In this document: piece after piece, positions 8,228-17,521 of the stretch | Layout of the letters: each line of letters starts with the position of its first letter | How positions within the stretch are numbered: position 1 is the stretch's first letter | Assembly: GCA_030428905.1 (NCBI GenBank) | Contig: JAUIED010000022.1 | Coordinates: 1 to 41,681, forward strand | Source of the DNA: Gammaproteobacteria bacterium | Lineage (GTDB): Bacteria; Pseudomonadota; Gammaproteobacteria; Pseudomonadales; Azotimanducaceae | DNA: 41,681 bases | Direction: 5' to 3' | The notes under the pieces: model-generated | The model's database searches: none | What the model was told of the DNA's origin: nothing | What the model saw: the letters and a program-made list of their open reading frames with translations, nothing else | Translations under genes and position numbers: made by a program

Positions 8228-8452
8228 ATGAAAAAAGTCACCTTCTCCATCGACGAAGACACATTGCGCAGAACTCGCCTGGCAGCCAGAAGCACCGGCA
8301 GGAGCGTGAATCAACTCGTTCGGGAGTTTCTTGAACAACTCGGCTCAAGCGATGCTATCGAAAGCTGGATCGATGAATTCCGCGCGCTTTCGATGAGGAG
8401 CGGCGGGCATTCGAAAGATCGAAAGTTCGATCGCAACGAAGCTCATCGCTGA
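8228..8452 (+). CDS. Ribbon-helix-helix antitoxin (orphan)
   Basis: A 74-residue protein starting MKKVTFSIDEDTLRRTRLAA. It has an RHH strand and helix (SIDEDTL... GRSVNQLVREFLEQL), and then a tail ending in SGGHSKDRKFDRNEAHR, which resembles antitoxins that end GWKFNRDELHER. It is complete and has no obvious defect. The PIN toxin that should follow is only a stump, so the gene may survive as an orphan antitoxin or regulator. Confidence 0.7.
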   Translation: MKKVTFSIDEDTLRRTRLAARSTGRSVNQLVREFLEQLGSSDAIESWIDEFRALSMRSGGHSKDRKFDRNEAHR

Positions 8453-8537
8453 TCAGCAACGAGGACCAACCGGCACCGTTTCGATCCGAGTGGTGCAGGA
8501 GTACTTTGCAACGGCGACTCGCAAGCTGGGTGATGAT
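8421..8537 (+). pseudogene. PIN-domain toxin fragment
   Basis: In the frame overlapping the antitoxin end, the sequence encodes ATKLIADQQRGPTGTVSI and then RVVQEYFATATRKLG. This matches the middle of PIN toxins (typically ARALIAEL...GVVSTQVLQEFYVNATRKLG). The N-terminal strand with the first catalytic Asp is missing, and everything after RKLG is unrelated, so both ends have been lost. The 60 bp between this and the next gene shows nothing recognisable. Confidence 0.6.
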
Positions 8538-8601
8538 CCGTTCGTCGCTCCCCCGATGAAACCGGAGAGGGCCGCGGACCAGCCGCCACCCTCCCCTTCA
8601 A

Positions 8602-10314
8602 TCACGCCGCAGACTGATTCGACCGCCGCACCAGCTTGCCGGGCAGCGCGCCGGTGTGCGCACCGTTTTCGAAGATCGGCTCACCGGCTTTGATCGTCAC
8701 TTCATATCCCGCCGCCCGCTGCACCAGCCGGCGCCCGCCGGCAGGCAGGTCGAATACCGCTTCCGGGCGGTAGAGCCGCAGGGTATCGAAGTCGATGATA
8801 TTGATGTCCGCCAGCATGCCCGGTGCGATCTGCCCGCGATCAAGCATGCCGTAGGCGCGAGCCGTATCCGACGCCAGCGACTTGACGATGAACTCCAGGC
8901 TCATGCGTTCGCCACGGGTTCTGTCACGCCCCCAGTGGGTCATGATGAACGTCGGCATGCCAGCATCGGCGATCACTCCGCAGTGGGCGCCGCCGTCGCT
9001 GAGACCGAAGAGCACGTTCGGATGCTCGAGGAACGTCTTCTGCCAGTCCAGCGAGAAACCCTGATAGCCGCCGAGCGGCTGGTAGAAAAGCTCCTTGCCG
9101 TCGTTCGCAACCAGCAGGTCGTACATCACCTCCAACGGCTCTTTGCCCTGGGCAGCAGCGATGCCCGCCACGCTGTCGCTCGCCTCAGGCTCGTAGTTGG
9201 GGTTCTCCCCAAGCGGGAACACCATCCCCATCAGGCCCGTGAGGTTCTGCATGGGGCCGGATTTGATGACCGACTCCTCGGACAACAGCTTCGCCTTTAC
9301 CACCGGGTCACGCAGCCGCTCCACCAGCGCTTCGTGGTCGAGGTCTTTCAGCTCCTCACGCCAGGTGGGATGCCCCACAAACGCGTGAAAGCTGGACTGC
9401 AGCCCGTGCAGCACGCCGGTGGGGCGGCCGGCAGCCTGCGGGCGAATCTCGCGGCCTTCCTGACGCGCCTGCTCGGCGATGCGGTACATGTGGTTGTTCT
9501 CGTAAGCAGGGGCGGTGGTGGCGATCAGCGTCATGGTGAGCCCGGTCTGCTTCTGGAACTCCGTCACCCAGTGCCATTCCTCGGTGTCGCCGAGGTGGTC
9601 TGAAACAAGTTCGAACACGGCGTTCGGGCAGCCTTTCATGGCCATGCCCAGCGCCAGCATCTCGTCGTTGCCGGAGAAGGTGCCCGGCATGTACTCACCG
9701 TGCACGTCTTTGTGCAGCAGCGTTTTCGAGCTGGTGAATCCCAACGCACCGGCTTCCACACCTTCTTTGACAAGCGCCGCCATGGCATCCACCTCGGCCT
9801 GCGTGGGTGCGTAGTCCGTATTGCAGCGCTCACCCATCACATAGGCGCGCACAGCCCCGTGCGGCACCTGCGCGGCCACGTCGATGGCGCGCGGCATCTT
9901 TTCCAGCGCGTTGAGATATTCGGGAAAGCTCTCCCACTGCCAGTCGATGCCCTCCGACAGCGCCGCACCCGGGATGTCTTCCACACCTTCCATCAGTTGG
10001 ATAAGGAAGTCCTCATCGCCGGGTTTGACCGGTGCGAAGCCGACGCCGCAGTTGCCCATCACCACGGTGGTGACGCCGTGCCAGCTCGACGGCGCCAGCA
10101 GTGGGTCCCAGGTGGCCTGGCCGTCGTAATGGGTGTGGATGTCCACCCAACCCGGTGTCACGAGCTTGCCGGTGGCGTCGATCTCTCGGAGGGCTGAACC
10201 CGAAACCTCCCCTACCGCCGCCACCTTGCCGTTCACCACGGCCACATCGCCCACGTAGCGGTCTGCGCCTGTGCCGTCGATGATGGTGCCGTTCCTGATG
10301 ATCAGATCGTACAT
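8602..10314 (-). CDS. N-acyl-D-amino-acid deacylase / amidohydrolase family 3 (paralogue 1)
   Basis: A 570-residue amidohydrolase. The metal motif [12 protein letters not shown] gives H60 and H62, and NCGVGFAP provides C89, a metal or active-site residue typical of D-aminoacylases. A C-terminal LSDGGAHCG motif is also present. The family hydrolyses N-acyl-D-amino acids or related amides in the cytoplasm; the actual substrate is unknown. The ATG at 10314 follows GGAAGGGG at good distance. A close paralogue occurs at 21830-23533 with the same landmarks at the same positions. It is divergent from the SDR-BVMO-MFS operon, which suggests one pathway. Confidence 0.85.
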   Translation of the reverse strand: MYDLIIRNGTIIDGTGADRYVGDVAVVNGKVAAVGEVSGSALREIDATGKLVTPGWVDIHTHYDGQATWDPLLAPSSWHGVTTVVMGNCGVGFAPVKPGDEDFLIQLMEGVEDIPGAALSEGIDWQWESFPEYLNALEKMPRAIDVAAQVPHGAVRAYVMGERCNTDYAPTQAEVDAMAALVKEGVEAGALGFTSSKTLLHKDVHGEYMPGTFSGNDEMLALGMAMKGCPNAVFELVSDHLGDTEEWHWVTEFQKQTGLTMTLIATTAPAYENNHMYRIAEQARQEGREIRPQAAGRPTGVLHGLQSSFHAFVGHPTWREELKDLDHEALVERLRDPVVKAKLLSEESVIKSGPMQNLTGLMGMVFPLGENPNYEPEASDSVAGIAAAQGKEPLEVMYDLLVANDGKELFYQPLGGYQGFSLDWQKTFLEHPNVLFGLSDGGAHCGVIADAGMPTFIMTHWGRDRTRGERMSLEFIVKSLASDTARAYGMLDRGQIAPGMLADINIIDFDTLRLYRPEAVFDLPAGGRRLVQRAAGYEVTIKAGEPIFENGAHTGALPGKLVRRSNQSAA

Positions 10315-10458
10315 GGTGTCCCCTTCCTGGCCGTTGCAATCAAACCGCGAATGGTAGCAAAAAGACCAGGTCCAAGGACCACCCTGCAGGACGTACCGCG
10401 TGACAGTCTGCGCGCGGTTGGTTAGTTTGCGTGCAGGAGATATTGGGAGGATGGATGC

Positions 10459-11232
10459 ATGTTAGACCTTGATCTGGCAGGCCGAAGAGCCGTTGTCACG
10501 GGCGCCAGCCTCGGCATCGGCGAAGCCGTGGTGAAGGAGCTCGTGGATCTCGGCGCTGAAGTGATGTTCTGCGCCCGCAACGCTGACGCAGTAGACACGC
10601 TCAGCGGCTACAGCGAGCGCGTCACCGGGCATATCGCCGATATGGGTGATCAGGCTTCCACCGAAGCGTTCCTGGACGCCGTCGAGGCTGCCGGCGGCGC
10701 CGACATCCTCATCAACAACGTCGGTGCCAGCCCATCGCGCAACTTCCTCTACATGTCCGACCAGGACTGGGTGGATCTGCACGAGCTCAATCTCCTGAGC
10801 GCCGTTCGCTGCACGCGTCGGCTGCTGCCGAAGATGCGCAAGCAGAAATGGGGACGGGTCGTGATGGTCGCCAGCGGCGCGGCGAAATACCCCAATGCAG
10901 CGTTGATCGACTACGGGGCCACCAAGGCGGCGATGATTTCCATGGCCAAGTCTCTCGCGCGCAAGTACGGCGCCGACGGGGTGCTGGTGAACTCCATCCT
11001 GCCTGGACTCATCCACACCGCCATGTGGGAACGGGCAGCGACGGAAATTGCCACCGCCTCCGACAGCACGATGGAGGCGGTGCTGGAGCGCAATGGCCGC
11101 ACCGTGCCGGTGGGGCGTTATGGCACATCGGAAGAGGTGGCGCAGGTAATCGCCTTTCTCTGCACCAACGCCGCCTCTTATGTAAACGGCGCTGCAATCG
11201 AAGTGGACGGCGGTTCAGCCGCACACATCTGA
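10459..11232 (+). CDS. SDR-family NAD(P)-dependent oxidoreductase
   Basis: A 257-residue classical short-chain dehydrogenase. The cofactor loop is TGASLGIG (14-21), with the structural motif NNVGA. The catalytic set is S139 (VASG), Y152 and K156 in DYGATK, and the C terminus VNGAAIEVDGG is typical. It oxidises an alcohol or reduces a ketone; the substrate is not readable. GGGAGG precedes ATG 10459. It is the first gene of a plus-strand operon with a Baeyer-Villiger-type monooxygenase, so an alcohol to ketone to ester or lactone sequence is plausible. Confidence 0.88.
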   Translation: MLDLDLAGRRAVVTGASLGIGEAVVKELVDLGAEVMFCARNADAVDTLSGYSERVTGHIADMGDQASTEAFLDAVEAAGGADILINNVGASPSRNFLYMSDQDWVDLHELNLLSAVRCTRRLLPKMRKQKWGRVVMVASGAAKYPNAALIDYGATKAAMISMAKSLARKYGADGVLVNSILPGLIHTAMWERAATEIATASDSTMEAVLERNGRTVPVGRYGTSEEVAQVIAFLCTNAASYVNGAAIEVDGGSAAHI

Positions 11233-11247
11233 TAGGGGAACAGCTAC

Positions 11248-12861
11248 ATGTCAGATGACGACAATGCACTCGACGCGATCATCATCGGCGCGGGCTTCGG
11301 CGGCCTTTACGCGCTGCACCACCTGCGCGATGGGATGGGGCTCAACGTGCGTGCGTTCGATGGTGCCAGCGGAGTGGGCGGCACCTGGTGGTACAACCGC
11401 TACCCTGGCGCCCGCGTGGATGCCCCAAGCAGCCCCTTCTACGCCTATACGTTCTCCCAGGAACTGGTGGACGAATGGACCTGGACCGAAACTCAAACCT
11501 CCCAGGCATCGGTACTCGCCTATCTGGAACACGTCGCCGACCGCTTCGACCTGCGCAAAAACATCCAGTTCGACACCTGGGTGACTGACGCACGTTACGA
11601 TGAGGACAGGCAGCGCTGGACCATCGAAACCAGCACCGGCCAGACGGCCAGCGCCCAGTTTCTGGTGTGTGCGGTGGGTGCTTTGTTCGTGGCCAACAAA
11701 CCCGACTACCCGGGCATCGACGACTTCGCGGGTGCGTGCTACCACACCGGCCGCTGGCCGCACGAGCCGGTGTCGTTTGAAGGCAAGCGGGTTGGCGTGA
11801 TCGGCACCGGTTCGTCCGGCATTCAGTGCATACCCGAGATCGCGAAGACCGCGGCGCACGTCACCGTGTTTCAACGCACGCCGCAGTACTCGCTGCCCGC
11901 GCGCAACCGGCCGCTCACCGCCGAGGAACTGGCGGATAGCCGCGCCGACTGGGAGAACCTGCGCACGTCCATGCGGCGACGCGGCGGTTGGCCTTTCAAG
12001 ACCACCCGGCGGCGCTCCGGTGACTTCACGCCGGAGCAGCGACACGCGATCTATGAGGAACTCTGGGAGGGCGGTGGCATTCATCTGGCCATCAACAGCT
12101 TCGCGGGTGTGTTGAGTAAAAAGGACCTGAACGAAGAAGTTTCCGAGTTCGTGCGAGGCAAGATCCGCGAGATTGTCACAGACCCGGTCACCGCACAGAA
12201 ACTCATGCCGAGCTACTACTTCGGCACCAAGCGGCTGATTCTCGACAACGGCTACTTCGAAACGTACAACCGTGACAACGTCTCCCTGGTGGATCTGCGC
12301 GAAGATCCAATCGCGTCATTCACACCCACAGGCATACGCACGCAAAACGGCGAGCACCCCATCGACATCCTGGTACTTGCCACCGGTTTCGATGCGGTGA
12401 GCGGATCGATGCTGAATCTGAATCCAAAGGGCCGCGATGGCATCAGCCTGAAGGACAAGTGGGCGTCGCGCTTCGACAACTACCTCGGCACCACCATTGC
12501 CGGGTTCCCGAATCTCTTCATGATCCATGGCCCCGGCGCACCGGGGGTGTTCTTCACCATGCCGCTCGGCGGTGAGCTGACCACCGCCTGGATCGGCGAC
12601 TGCATCCGTCATCTGCGCAGCAACGGCCTCGGCGCGATGGAAGCAACGCATGCCGCGGAGAATGGTTGGGACCGCGAGATCAACGACATTGCCGACCGCA
12701 CGCTCTACCCCTACACGGATTCCTGGTACATGGGCGCCAACGTGCCGGGCAAACCGCGCCAGTTTCTCGGCCATCTGCGCGGTTCGCAGTACTTCGACCG
12801 GCTAACCGAAGTGGCAGAGGAAGGATACGTGGGTTTCGTGCTGGAACCTGCACATCACTGA
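11248..12861 (+). CDS. Baeyer-Villiger-type flavin monooxygenase
   Basis: A 537-residue FAD- and NADPH-dependent monooxygenase. It has the FAD Rossmann motif GAGFGG (14-19), the Baeyer-Villiger fingerprint FAGACYHTGRWP (160-171), and the NADPH Rossmann motif GTGSSG (186-191). GGTWWYNRYPGARVD is the usual cyclohexanone-monooxygenase-family segment. It inserts oxygen next to a ketone to give an ester or lactone. It starts 15 nt after the SDR gene, with AGGGGAA upstream. Confidence 0.9.
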   Translation: MSDDDNALDAIIIGAGFGGLYALHHLRDGMGLNVRAFDGASGVGGTWWYNRYPGARVDAPSSPFYAYTFSQELVDEWTWTETQTSQASVLAYLEHVADRFDLRKNIQFDTWVTDARYDEDRQRWTIETSTGQTASAQFLVCAVGALFVANKPDYPGIDDFAGACYHTGRWPHEPVSFEGKRVGVIGTGSSGIQCIPEIAKTAAHVTVFQRTPQYSLPARNRPLTAEELADSRADWENLRTSMRRRGGWPFKTTRRRSGDFTPEQRHAIYEELWEGGGIHLAINSFAGVLSKKDLNEEVSEFVRGKIREIVTDPVTAQKLMPSYYFGTKRLILDNGYFETYNRDNVSLVDLREDPIASFTPTGIRTQNGEHPIDILVLATGFDAVSGSMLNLNPKGRDGISLKDKWASRFDNYLGTTIAGFPNLFMIHGPGAPGVFFTMPLGGELTTAWIGDCIRHLRSNGLGAMEATHAAENGWDREINDIADRTLYPYTDSWYMGANVPGKPRQFLGHLRGSQYFDRLTEVAEEGYVGFVLEPAHH

Positions 12862-12875
12862 AACAAGGAACACAC

Positions 12876-14150
12876 GTGGCCACAACCAACGTTCGCGCCC
12901 GCCCCGTACGGTACTCGGTGGTGCTCCTGGCGGCGATTGCGGTATTCATCTGCTACATGGACCGTGTGGTTATCTCGGTGGCCATCATCCCGATGGCCGG
13001 CGACTTCGGTTGGAGCCCTGAGGAGCAGGGCCGGGTTCTGTCATCGTTTTTTGTCGGCTACCTGCTCACTCAGGTGGCTGGCGGTTGGCTCGCAGAGCGC
13101 TACGGCGGCAAGATCGTGCTCGGCGCCGGCGTGCTGTTCTGGTCCGCCTTCACCCTGCTCACACCTGTCGCCGCCGCCGGCGGCATGCTCGCGCTGCTCG
13201 TCACCCGCGTGCTGATGGGCGTTGGCGAAGGCGTGACCTTCCCCTCGATCTACGCGATGTTCGGCCGCTGGATTCCGGCCGAGGAACGCTCCCGCGGCGT
13301 CGGCATCCTCTGGTCCATGATTCCTCTCGGCAGCGTGTTTGCACTGCTCGCCACGCCCTGGATCGTCGGCCGCTGGGGCTGGGAGATGGCGTTCTACGCA
13401 TTCGGGCTCATCGGTTTCGTGTGGTGGGCGGCGTGGCAGCGCATGGCGACCGCGAGGCCCGAGCTGCACCCGAAAATCACTCCGGCGGAACTCGCCGAAA
13501 TTCACGGCTCAGACGCTGACAAAGCACCCGACACCCCGCCGCCGCCGCTTGGCCTGCTGCTGCGCACGCCGGCCGTCTGGGCCATCATCGTTTGTCACTT
13601 CTGCGCCAACTGGGGCAGCTACGTGCTGCTGGCCTGGATGCCGACCTACATCAACCAGGGGCTTGGCGTGGATTTCGCCGCCGTAGGCATCTTCACCATG
13701 ATTCCGGCACTCTTTTCCTTCCTGTCGCTGAACCTGGGCGGTTGGCTGGCAGACCGCATGATCCGCTCCGGCATGCAGGTGACGCGTGTGCGCAAGATTC
13801 TGCAGGCCGTCGGTTTCGGTGGCTCGGCGCTGATCCTCGCCGTGGTGGGCTACGTGGAGAGCGTACCGCTGGCCATTGCGCTGATGTCGCTCGGCAACAT
13901 CTTCGGTGGTGCTACTGCCGGTGGCTTCGGCGTCAACCACCTGGACATCGCGCCGCGCGGCGCCGGTGTGATCATGGGGCTGTCCAACACCGCCGGGACG
14001 ATACCTGGCATCGTCGGCGTGTACATCAGCGGCCTCATACTCCAAACCACGGGTTCGTGGACACTGGTGTTCCAGACCGCCGCCGGTGTGCTGCTGTTCG
14101 GCCTGTTGTTTTACCTCGCATTTGCGAGCTCGAAGAAGCTCTTCGACTGA
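12876..14150 (+). CDS. MFS transporter (anion:cation symporter-like)
   Basis: A 424-residue, about 12-helix major-facilitator protein. The N terminus enters the first helix at YSVVLLAAIAVFICYMDRVV. The inter-helix 2-3 motif is GGWLAERYGGK, and GEGVTFPSIYAMFGRWIPAE resembles the SLC17/ACS subfamily of organic-anion transporters. The GTG start at 12876 follows AAGGAA; the longer open frame overlaps the monooxygenase. It is third in the operon and probably imports the substrate handled by the two oxidoreductases. Confidence 0.85.
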   Translation: MATTNVRARPVRYSVVLLAAIAVFICYMDRVVISVAIIPMAGDFGWSPEEQGRVLSSFFVGYLLTQVAGGWLAERYGGKIVLGAGVLFWSAFTLLTPVAAAGGMLALLVTRVLMGVGEGVTFPSIYAMFGRWIPAEERSRGVGILWSMIPLGSVFALLATPWIVGRWGWEMAFYAFGLIGFVWWAAWQRMATARPELHPKITPAELAEIHGSDADKAPDTPPPPLGLLLRTPAVWAIIVCHFCANWGSYVLLAWMPTYINQGLGVDFAAVGIFTMIPALFSFLSLNLGGWLADRMIRSGMQVTRVRKILQAVGFGGSALILAVVGYVESVPLAIALMSLGNIFGGATAGGFGVNHLDIAPRGAGVIMGLSNTAGTIPGIVGVYISGLILQTTGSWTLVFQTAAGVLLFGLLFYLAFASSKKLFD

Positions 14151-14162
14151 ACGTCTGACGCG

Positions 14163-15119
14163 TCAGCTGTTCGCGTCCAGGAACGGCCGCAGGCACGTCA
14201 GAAACGCCGGCGTGTTCTGCGAGGCGACGTTGTGCCCGCAATCTGGCACAACCACCAGCTCGCCGTGCGGCAGCGCCGCAGCAAAACGCTCTGCCGCATC
14301 CTGCGCCAGCACGTTCGACTCCCCGCCCCGCACCACCAGCACCGGCATGGGCAGCGCACGGATCTGTTCCATGCTCGGCGAGCCTGGCAGATGGTGGGGC
14401 GACCCTTCCGGCGCCGGCGCGCGATAACGTCGGCGATCCGCCTTGCTGACATAACGGCCATCGGCCCGGCGGATGAGGTTGTAGCGGATGGTGCGCTCGA
14501 TGTGTTCGCGGCTGCGGTACGGGTCGTACTCCGCTACCCGGTCGAGAAAGGTTTCCAGATCGTCGAACTCGATGTTGCGGCCGACAAACTCGCCGATCAT
14601 GCGCCGACCGGCGTCGTTTACCTCCGGGCCGATGTCCACCACGGTGATGGCACGCAGCAGTTCCGGGTTTGCACAGGCAAGGGCGAGGGTCACCATGCCG
14701 CCCATGGAGTGCCCGACAACGAGAGGTCGCTCGAGGCCGAGCGATTGAATCAGCGCTTTGGCGTCCGCCGCCATCTCATCGATACCGTAGTGCGCACCCC
14801 GGCTCCACTCGGAGTCGCCGTGGCCGCGCTGATCCAGCGCAACCACGCGATAGCCATCCGCCAGCGCCAGGCTGACCAGGTCCCAGGAGTGCGCGGACTG
14901 GTTGCCACCATGCAGCAGCACCACCGCAGGCGCATTCTCCGGCCCCCAATCAAGGTAATGAAAACGCTGGTGGCGCAGCACGGTGTTGGAAGACGTGTAG
15001 CGCACATCTGCACTATGGACGATGCCGAGATCCTTCGCGCTCTGGCACAAGCTGGCGAACTCGTCCCCCTCACGCATGTCGATAGCGTGCAGCGCATCGC
15101 TGAAGCGGTTCAGGTACAT
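14163..15119 (-). CDS. Alpha/beta hydrolase
   Basis: A 318-residue alpha/beta hydrolase. It has the oxyanion segment LLHGGNQSAHSWD, the DQRGHGDS turn, the nucleophile elbow GHSMGG (S138) and a late GHN histidine. The first 50 residues precede the core and contain no signal peptide. It is the last gene of the minus-strand operon headed by the selenoprotein, 9 nt after the dioxygenase stop. The likely reaction is hydrolysis of an ester, lactone or C-C bond in a degradation route. Confidence 0.85.
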   Translation of the reverse strand: MYLNRFSDALHAIDMREGDEFASLCQSAKDLGIVHSADVRYTSSNTVLRHQRFHYLDWGPENAPAVVLLHGGNQSAHSWDLVSLALADGYRVVALDQRGHGDSEWSRGAHYGIDEMAADAKALIQSLGLERPLVVGHSMGGMVTLALACANPELLRAITVVDIGPEVNDAGRRMIGEFVGRNIEFDDLETFLDRVAEYDPYRSREHIERTIRYNLIRRADGRYVSKADRRRYRAPAPEGSPHHLPGSPSMEQIRALPMPVLVVRGGESNVLAQDAAERFAAALPHGELVVVPDCGHNVASQNTPAFLTCLRPFLDANS

Positions 15120-15128
15120 CTGGTGAAC

Positions 15129-15971
15129 CTATGCGGCGCCGGCGATGGTCGTGCGATGCAGCTCCCGCGCGTAGCCGTCGTAACCACCGTAAGCGCGGTG
15201 CAACACGCTTCGGTTGTCCCAGATCGCCAGCATGTTCTTCTGCCAGCGGTGCGTGTACTGAAAGCGTGCCTGGGTCTGCCACTGGTACAGCTCGCCGATG
15301 ATGGCTGCCGCCTCATCCTGCGCCATCTCCTCGATGCCAATGATGTAACCGGCGCAGCCAAAGAGCGTCTCCTCACCCGTCTCGGGATGCGTGATGATGA
15401 AGGGGTGCGCCTGCACTTCCCGAGCGGTCTCGGAGTAGATGATCTTCATGGAGCGGTCGGCTTCCGTTTCGCGGTTGCCGTACATGCCATCTGGCGCGTA
15501 GGCCCCGGCTGCCGAGTGCATCGCCTGGCGCCCGTCGATCTTCCGGCGCAGCGCGTCCGGCATCTCAGCCAGCGCCATCGCCTGGTTGATGAATCCCGTG
15601 TTGCCCCCCACTGGCGGGATGGTGATGCCATACAGACACGTGCCGATGGGCGGGTGTGCTTTGAAACTCCAGTCGCTGTGCCAGCTCTCCGCAAAGAGAG
15701 GCGCTTTCTCGTCCGCCCGCCGCGTGAGCGCCACTACCGGGTTGTCAGGTGCTATCGACTCGAAAAACGGATCGTCGCCGACGCCGCCGAGGTACTGCGT
15801 AACACGCACGAGGTCTGTGTCCGTGAGGTGCTGCTCAGGCAGCGCCAGCACTTTGTTGGCAAGCCACGCGGCGCGAAGCTCCGCAACGTCATCCGCGGCC
15901 AACGGCCCGGACAGGTCGATTCCGGTGGCCAGTGCGCCACAAGCTTCGCCGGAGGGTTGAACGTCTAGCAC
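15129..15971 (-). CDS. TauD/TfdA-family 2-oxoglutarate/Fe(II) dioxygenase
   Basis: A 280-residue dioxygenase. The iron ligands are H98 and D100 in SWHSDWSF and the distal H258 in RSVLHRA; an arginine in the ARELHRTT segment binds 2-oxoglutarate. Length and motif spacing fit TauD/TfdA, enzymes that hydroxylate sulfonates, ether-linked acids or similar substrates. It lies between the GPH transporter and the alpha/beta hydrolase in the same operon. Confidence 0.88.
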   Translation of the reverse strand: MLDVQPSGEACGALATGIDLSGPLAADDVAELRAAWLANKVLALPEQHLTDTDLVRVTQYLGGVGDDPFFESIAPDNPVVALTRRADEKAPLFAESWHSDWSFKAHPPIGTCLYGITIPPVGGNTGFINQAMALAEMPDALRRKIDGRQAMHSAAGAYAPDGMYGNRETEADRSMKIIYSETAREVQAHPFIITHPETGEETLFGCAGYIIGIEEMAQDEAAAIIGELYQWQTQARFQYTHRWQKNMLAIWDNRSVLHRAYGGYDGYARELHRTTIAGAA

Positions 15972-15999
15972 TACTGTCTCCTTGAATCGTCAGAACTCG

Positions 16000-17460
16000 T
16001 CAGGCCGGCTTCTGCCGCCCGCGCGCCAGCCGCTCGGCCCGGCGTTCGAGTCTGCGCCGCAGTCGTTCGTGTCGCAACGGCGTGAGCGGGTACGACCAGA
16101 TGAGCTTGAGCGCAAGCCCATAGAAAAAGATCGGCCCGAGACAATACACCAGCCGCAGCGCCAGCACCCCGGCTTCGGTGCTGGCTGCAATGCCGCCAGC
16201 CGGGTCGAATCCCAAGAGACCGACGATGTTGAGCGACACACCCGTGCCGAAGGCGATAGCGATCTTCTCGGAGAAGCCGAAAAACGCAAAGTAGGTGCCG
16301 GCGCGCCGGCTGCCGGAGCGGGCAGCATCCACATCGACCACATCCGCCAGCATCGCTACCGGCAGAAACTGCAGCCCACCGAAACAGAAGCCTTTCACCA
16401 GGAACAGAAGAAAGAACGCCGAATAGTCACCGTAATCCAACAGCAGGTTGGCACCGCTGACCGCCGCCACCGTGATCAGCGTGCACATGAATGCACGGTG
16501 CTTGCCCACTTTGCGGCCAAGCCACAGCCAGAACGGAATGGCGCCGAGCGCGGCGATGAAATAAAAGAAGTAGGCTGCACCGATGGTGGGCACGCCAACG
16601 ATGTCGCGGATAAAGAACAGCGACACGGCGTTGCGGAACGATTCACCGAAATGCACCAGCACCGCAATCATCAACACCCGCATCATCGGCCCGTTCTTAC
16701 GCACCAGGCGCAGGCCCTGCATGAAGGTCGGCCGCTTTTCCAGCGCGACATCCGTTACAGGTTCCCGCACCATGGTAACGACGATCGCCGTGCAGATCGG
16801 CAACAAAGCGATGATGGTCCAGGCGAGCCCCGCCAGCACCGGACCGGTAAGCGTGGCCCGATCCACCACCTTTTTATCGGCAAAGTCGCCGGCGAACGCT
16901 CCAACAGCATCACGCCACAAGGTGGCGAACACCTCGCCCACGGCCGCGCCATCGGCGCGCAATTCGACGATCATGGGTACAGCCGCAGCCACCATCAGGC
17001 CCATCACCACGAAGACTTCCCGGGCCGCGGTCACACGGCTGCGCTGGTGATAGTCCGGCGACAGCTCAGCGCCCCAGGCGCGATGCGGCAGCGCGATCAT
17101 GGTGCTGCCGAGGAAGAAAACCGCCAGCCAGACAAGGAAGTACACCAGCCCAACGCCCTGCTCGGGCATGAAGAGGTTGTAGACGCCCAGCATCATCACC
17201 AGCATGCCCGCCGCCACCCAGGGTTTGCGCCGGCCGAAACGGGTGCGCCAGCGGTCGGAGATCTCACCCATGATCGGGTCGGTGATCACATCCGTCAGGC
17301 GCGCCACCATGAGAATGGTGCCCACCAGCGCCAGGCTGATACCGAGCCCGCCGGAGTAATGCGCGGGAATCCAGATCGACAAAGGATAGCCAATCACAGC
17401 CAGCGGCAGCCCCATCGAGCCGTGCGCGTAGATCGTCCTGCGTGGCAGCGCGTCCGTCAT
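16000..17460 (-). CDS. GPH-family (MelB-like) MFS symporter
   Basis: A 486-residue membrane protein of the glycoside-pentoside-hexuronide:cation symporter type. It contains the conserved VARLTDVITDPIMGEISDR followed by TRFGRRKPW, about 12 hydrophobic segments, and a basic tail (RHERLRRRLERRAERLARGR). Relatives next to acyl-CoA dehydrogenases in degraders often carry lipids or other non-sugar substrates, so sugar transport should not be assumed. It is the third gene of the selenoprotein-headed operon. Confidence 0.85.
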   Translation of the reverse strand: MTDALPRRTIYAHGSMGLPLAVIGYPLSIWIPAHYSGGLGISLALVGTILMVARLTDVITDPIMGEISDRWRTRFGRRKPWVAAGMLVMMLGVYNLFMPEQGVGLVYFLVWLAVFFLGSTMIALPHRAWGAELSPDYHQRSRVTAAREVFVVMGLMVAAAVPMIVELRADGAAVGEVFATLWRDAVGAFAGDFADKKVVDRATLTGPVLAGLAWTIIALLPICTAIVVTMVREPVTDVALEKRPTFMQGLRLVRKNGPMMRVLMIAVLVHFGESFRNAVSLFFIRDIVGVPTIGAAYFFYFIAALGAIPFWLWLGRKVGKHRAFMCTLITVAAVSGANLLLDYGDYSAFFLLFLVKGFCFGGLQFLPVAMLADVVDVDAARSGSRRAGTYFAFFGFSEKIAIAFGTGVSLNIVGLLGFDPAGGIAASTEAGVLALRLVYCLGPIFFYGLALKLIWSYPLTPLRHERLRRRLERRAERLARGRQKPA

Positions 17461-17485
17461 GGTTACTCCAACCGAAGCATGGGGA

Positions 17486-17503
17486 GCGGAGCCAGCGCTC
17501 CGC
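17486..17503 (-). other. Intercistronic hairpin
   Basis: GCGGAGC-CAGC-GCTCCGC forms a perfect 7-bp stem between the acyl-CoA dehydrogenase stop and the transporter start. There is no T-run, so it is more likely an RNA-processing or stabilising hairpin than a terminator. Confidence 0.35.
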
Positions 17504-17521
17504 CCGCGTCAGAGAATCAGA

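Noticed and set aside
5250-8600. Integron cassette array as the source of the toxin-antitoxin genes
   Set aside because: I looked for paired attC-like core sites around ccdAB, vapBC and the RHH antitoxin and saw none convincing; no integrase is present.
8656-9603. Long plus-strand frames opposite the deacylase, and similar ones opposite many genes
   Set aside because: They are complementary-strand shadows typical of GC-rich coding DNA, rich in His, Arg and Ala with no motifs.
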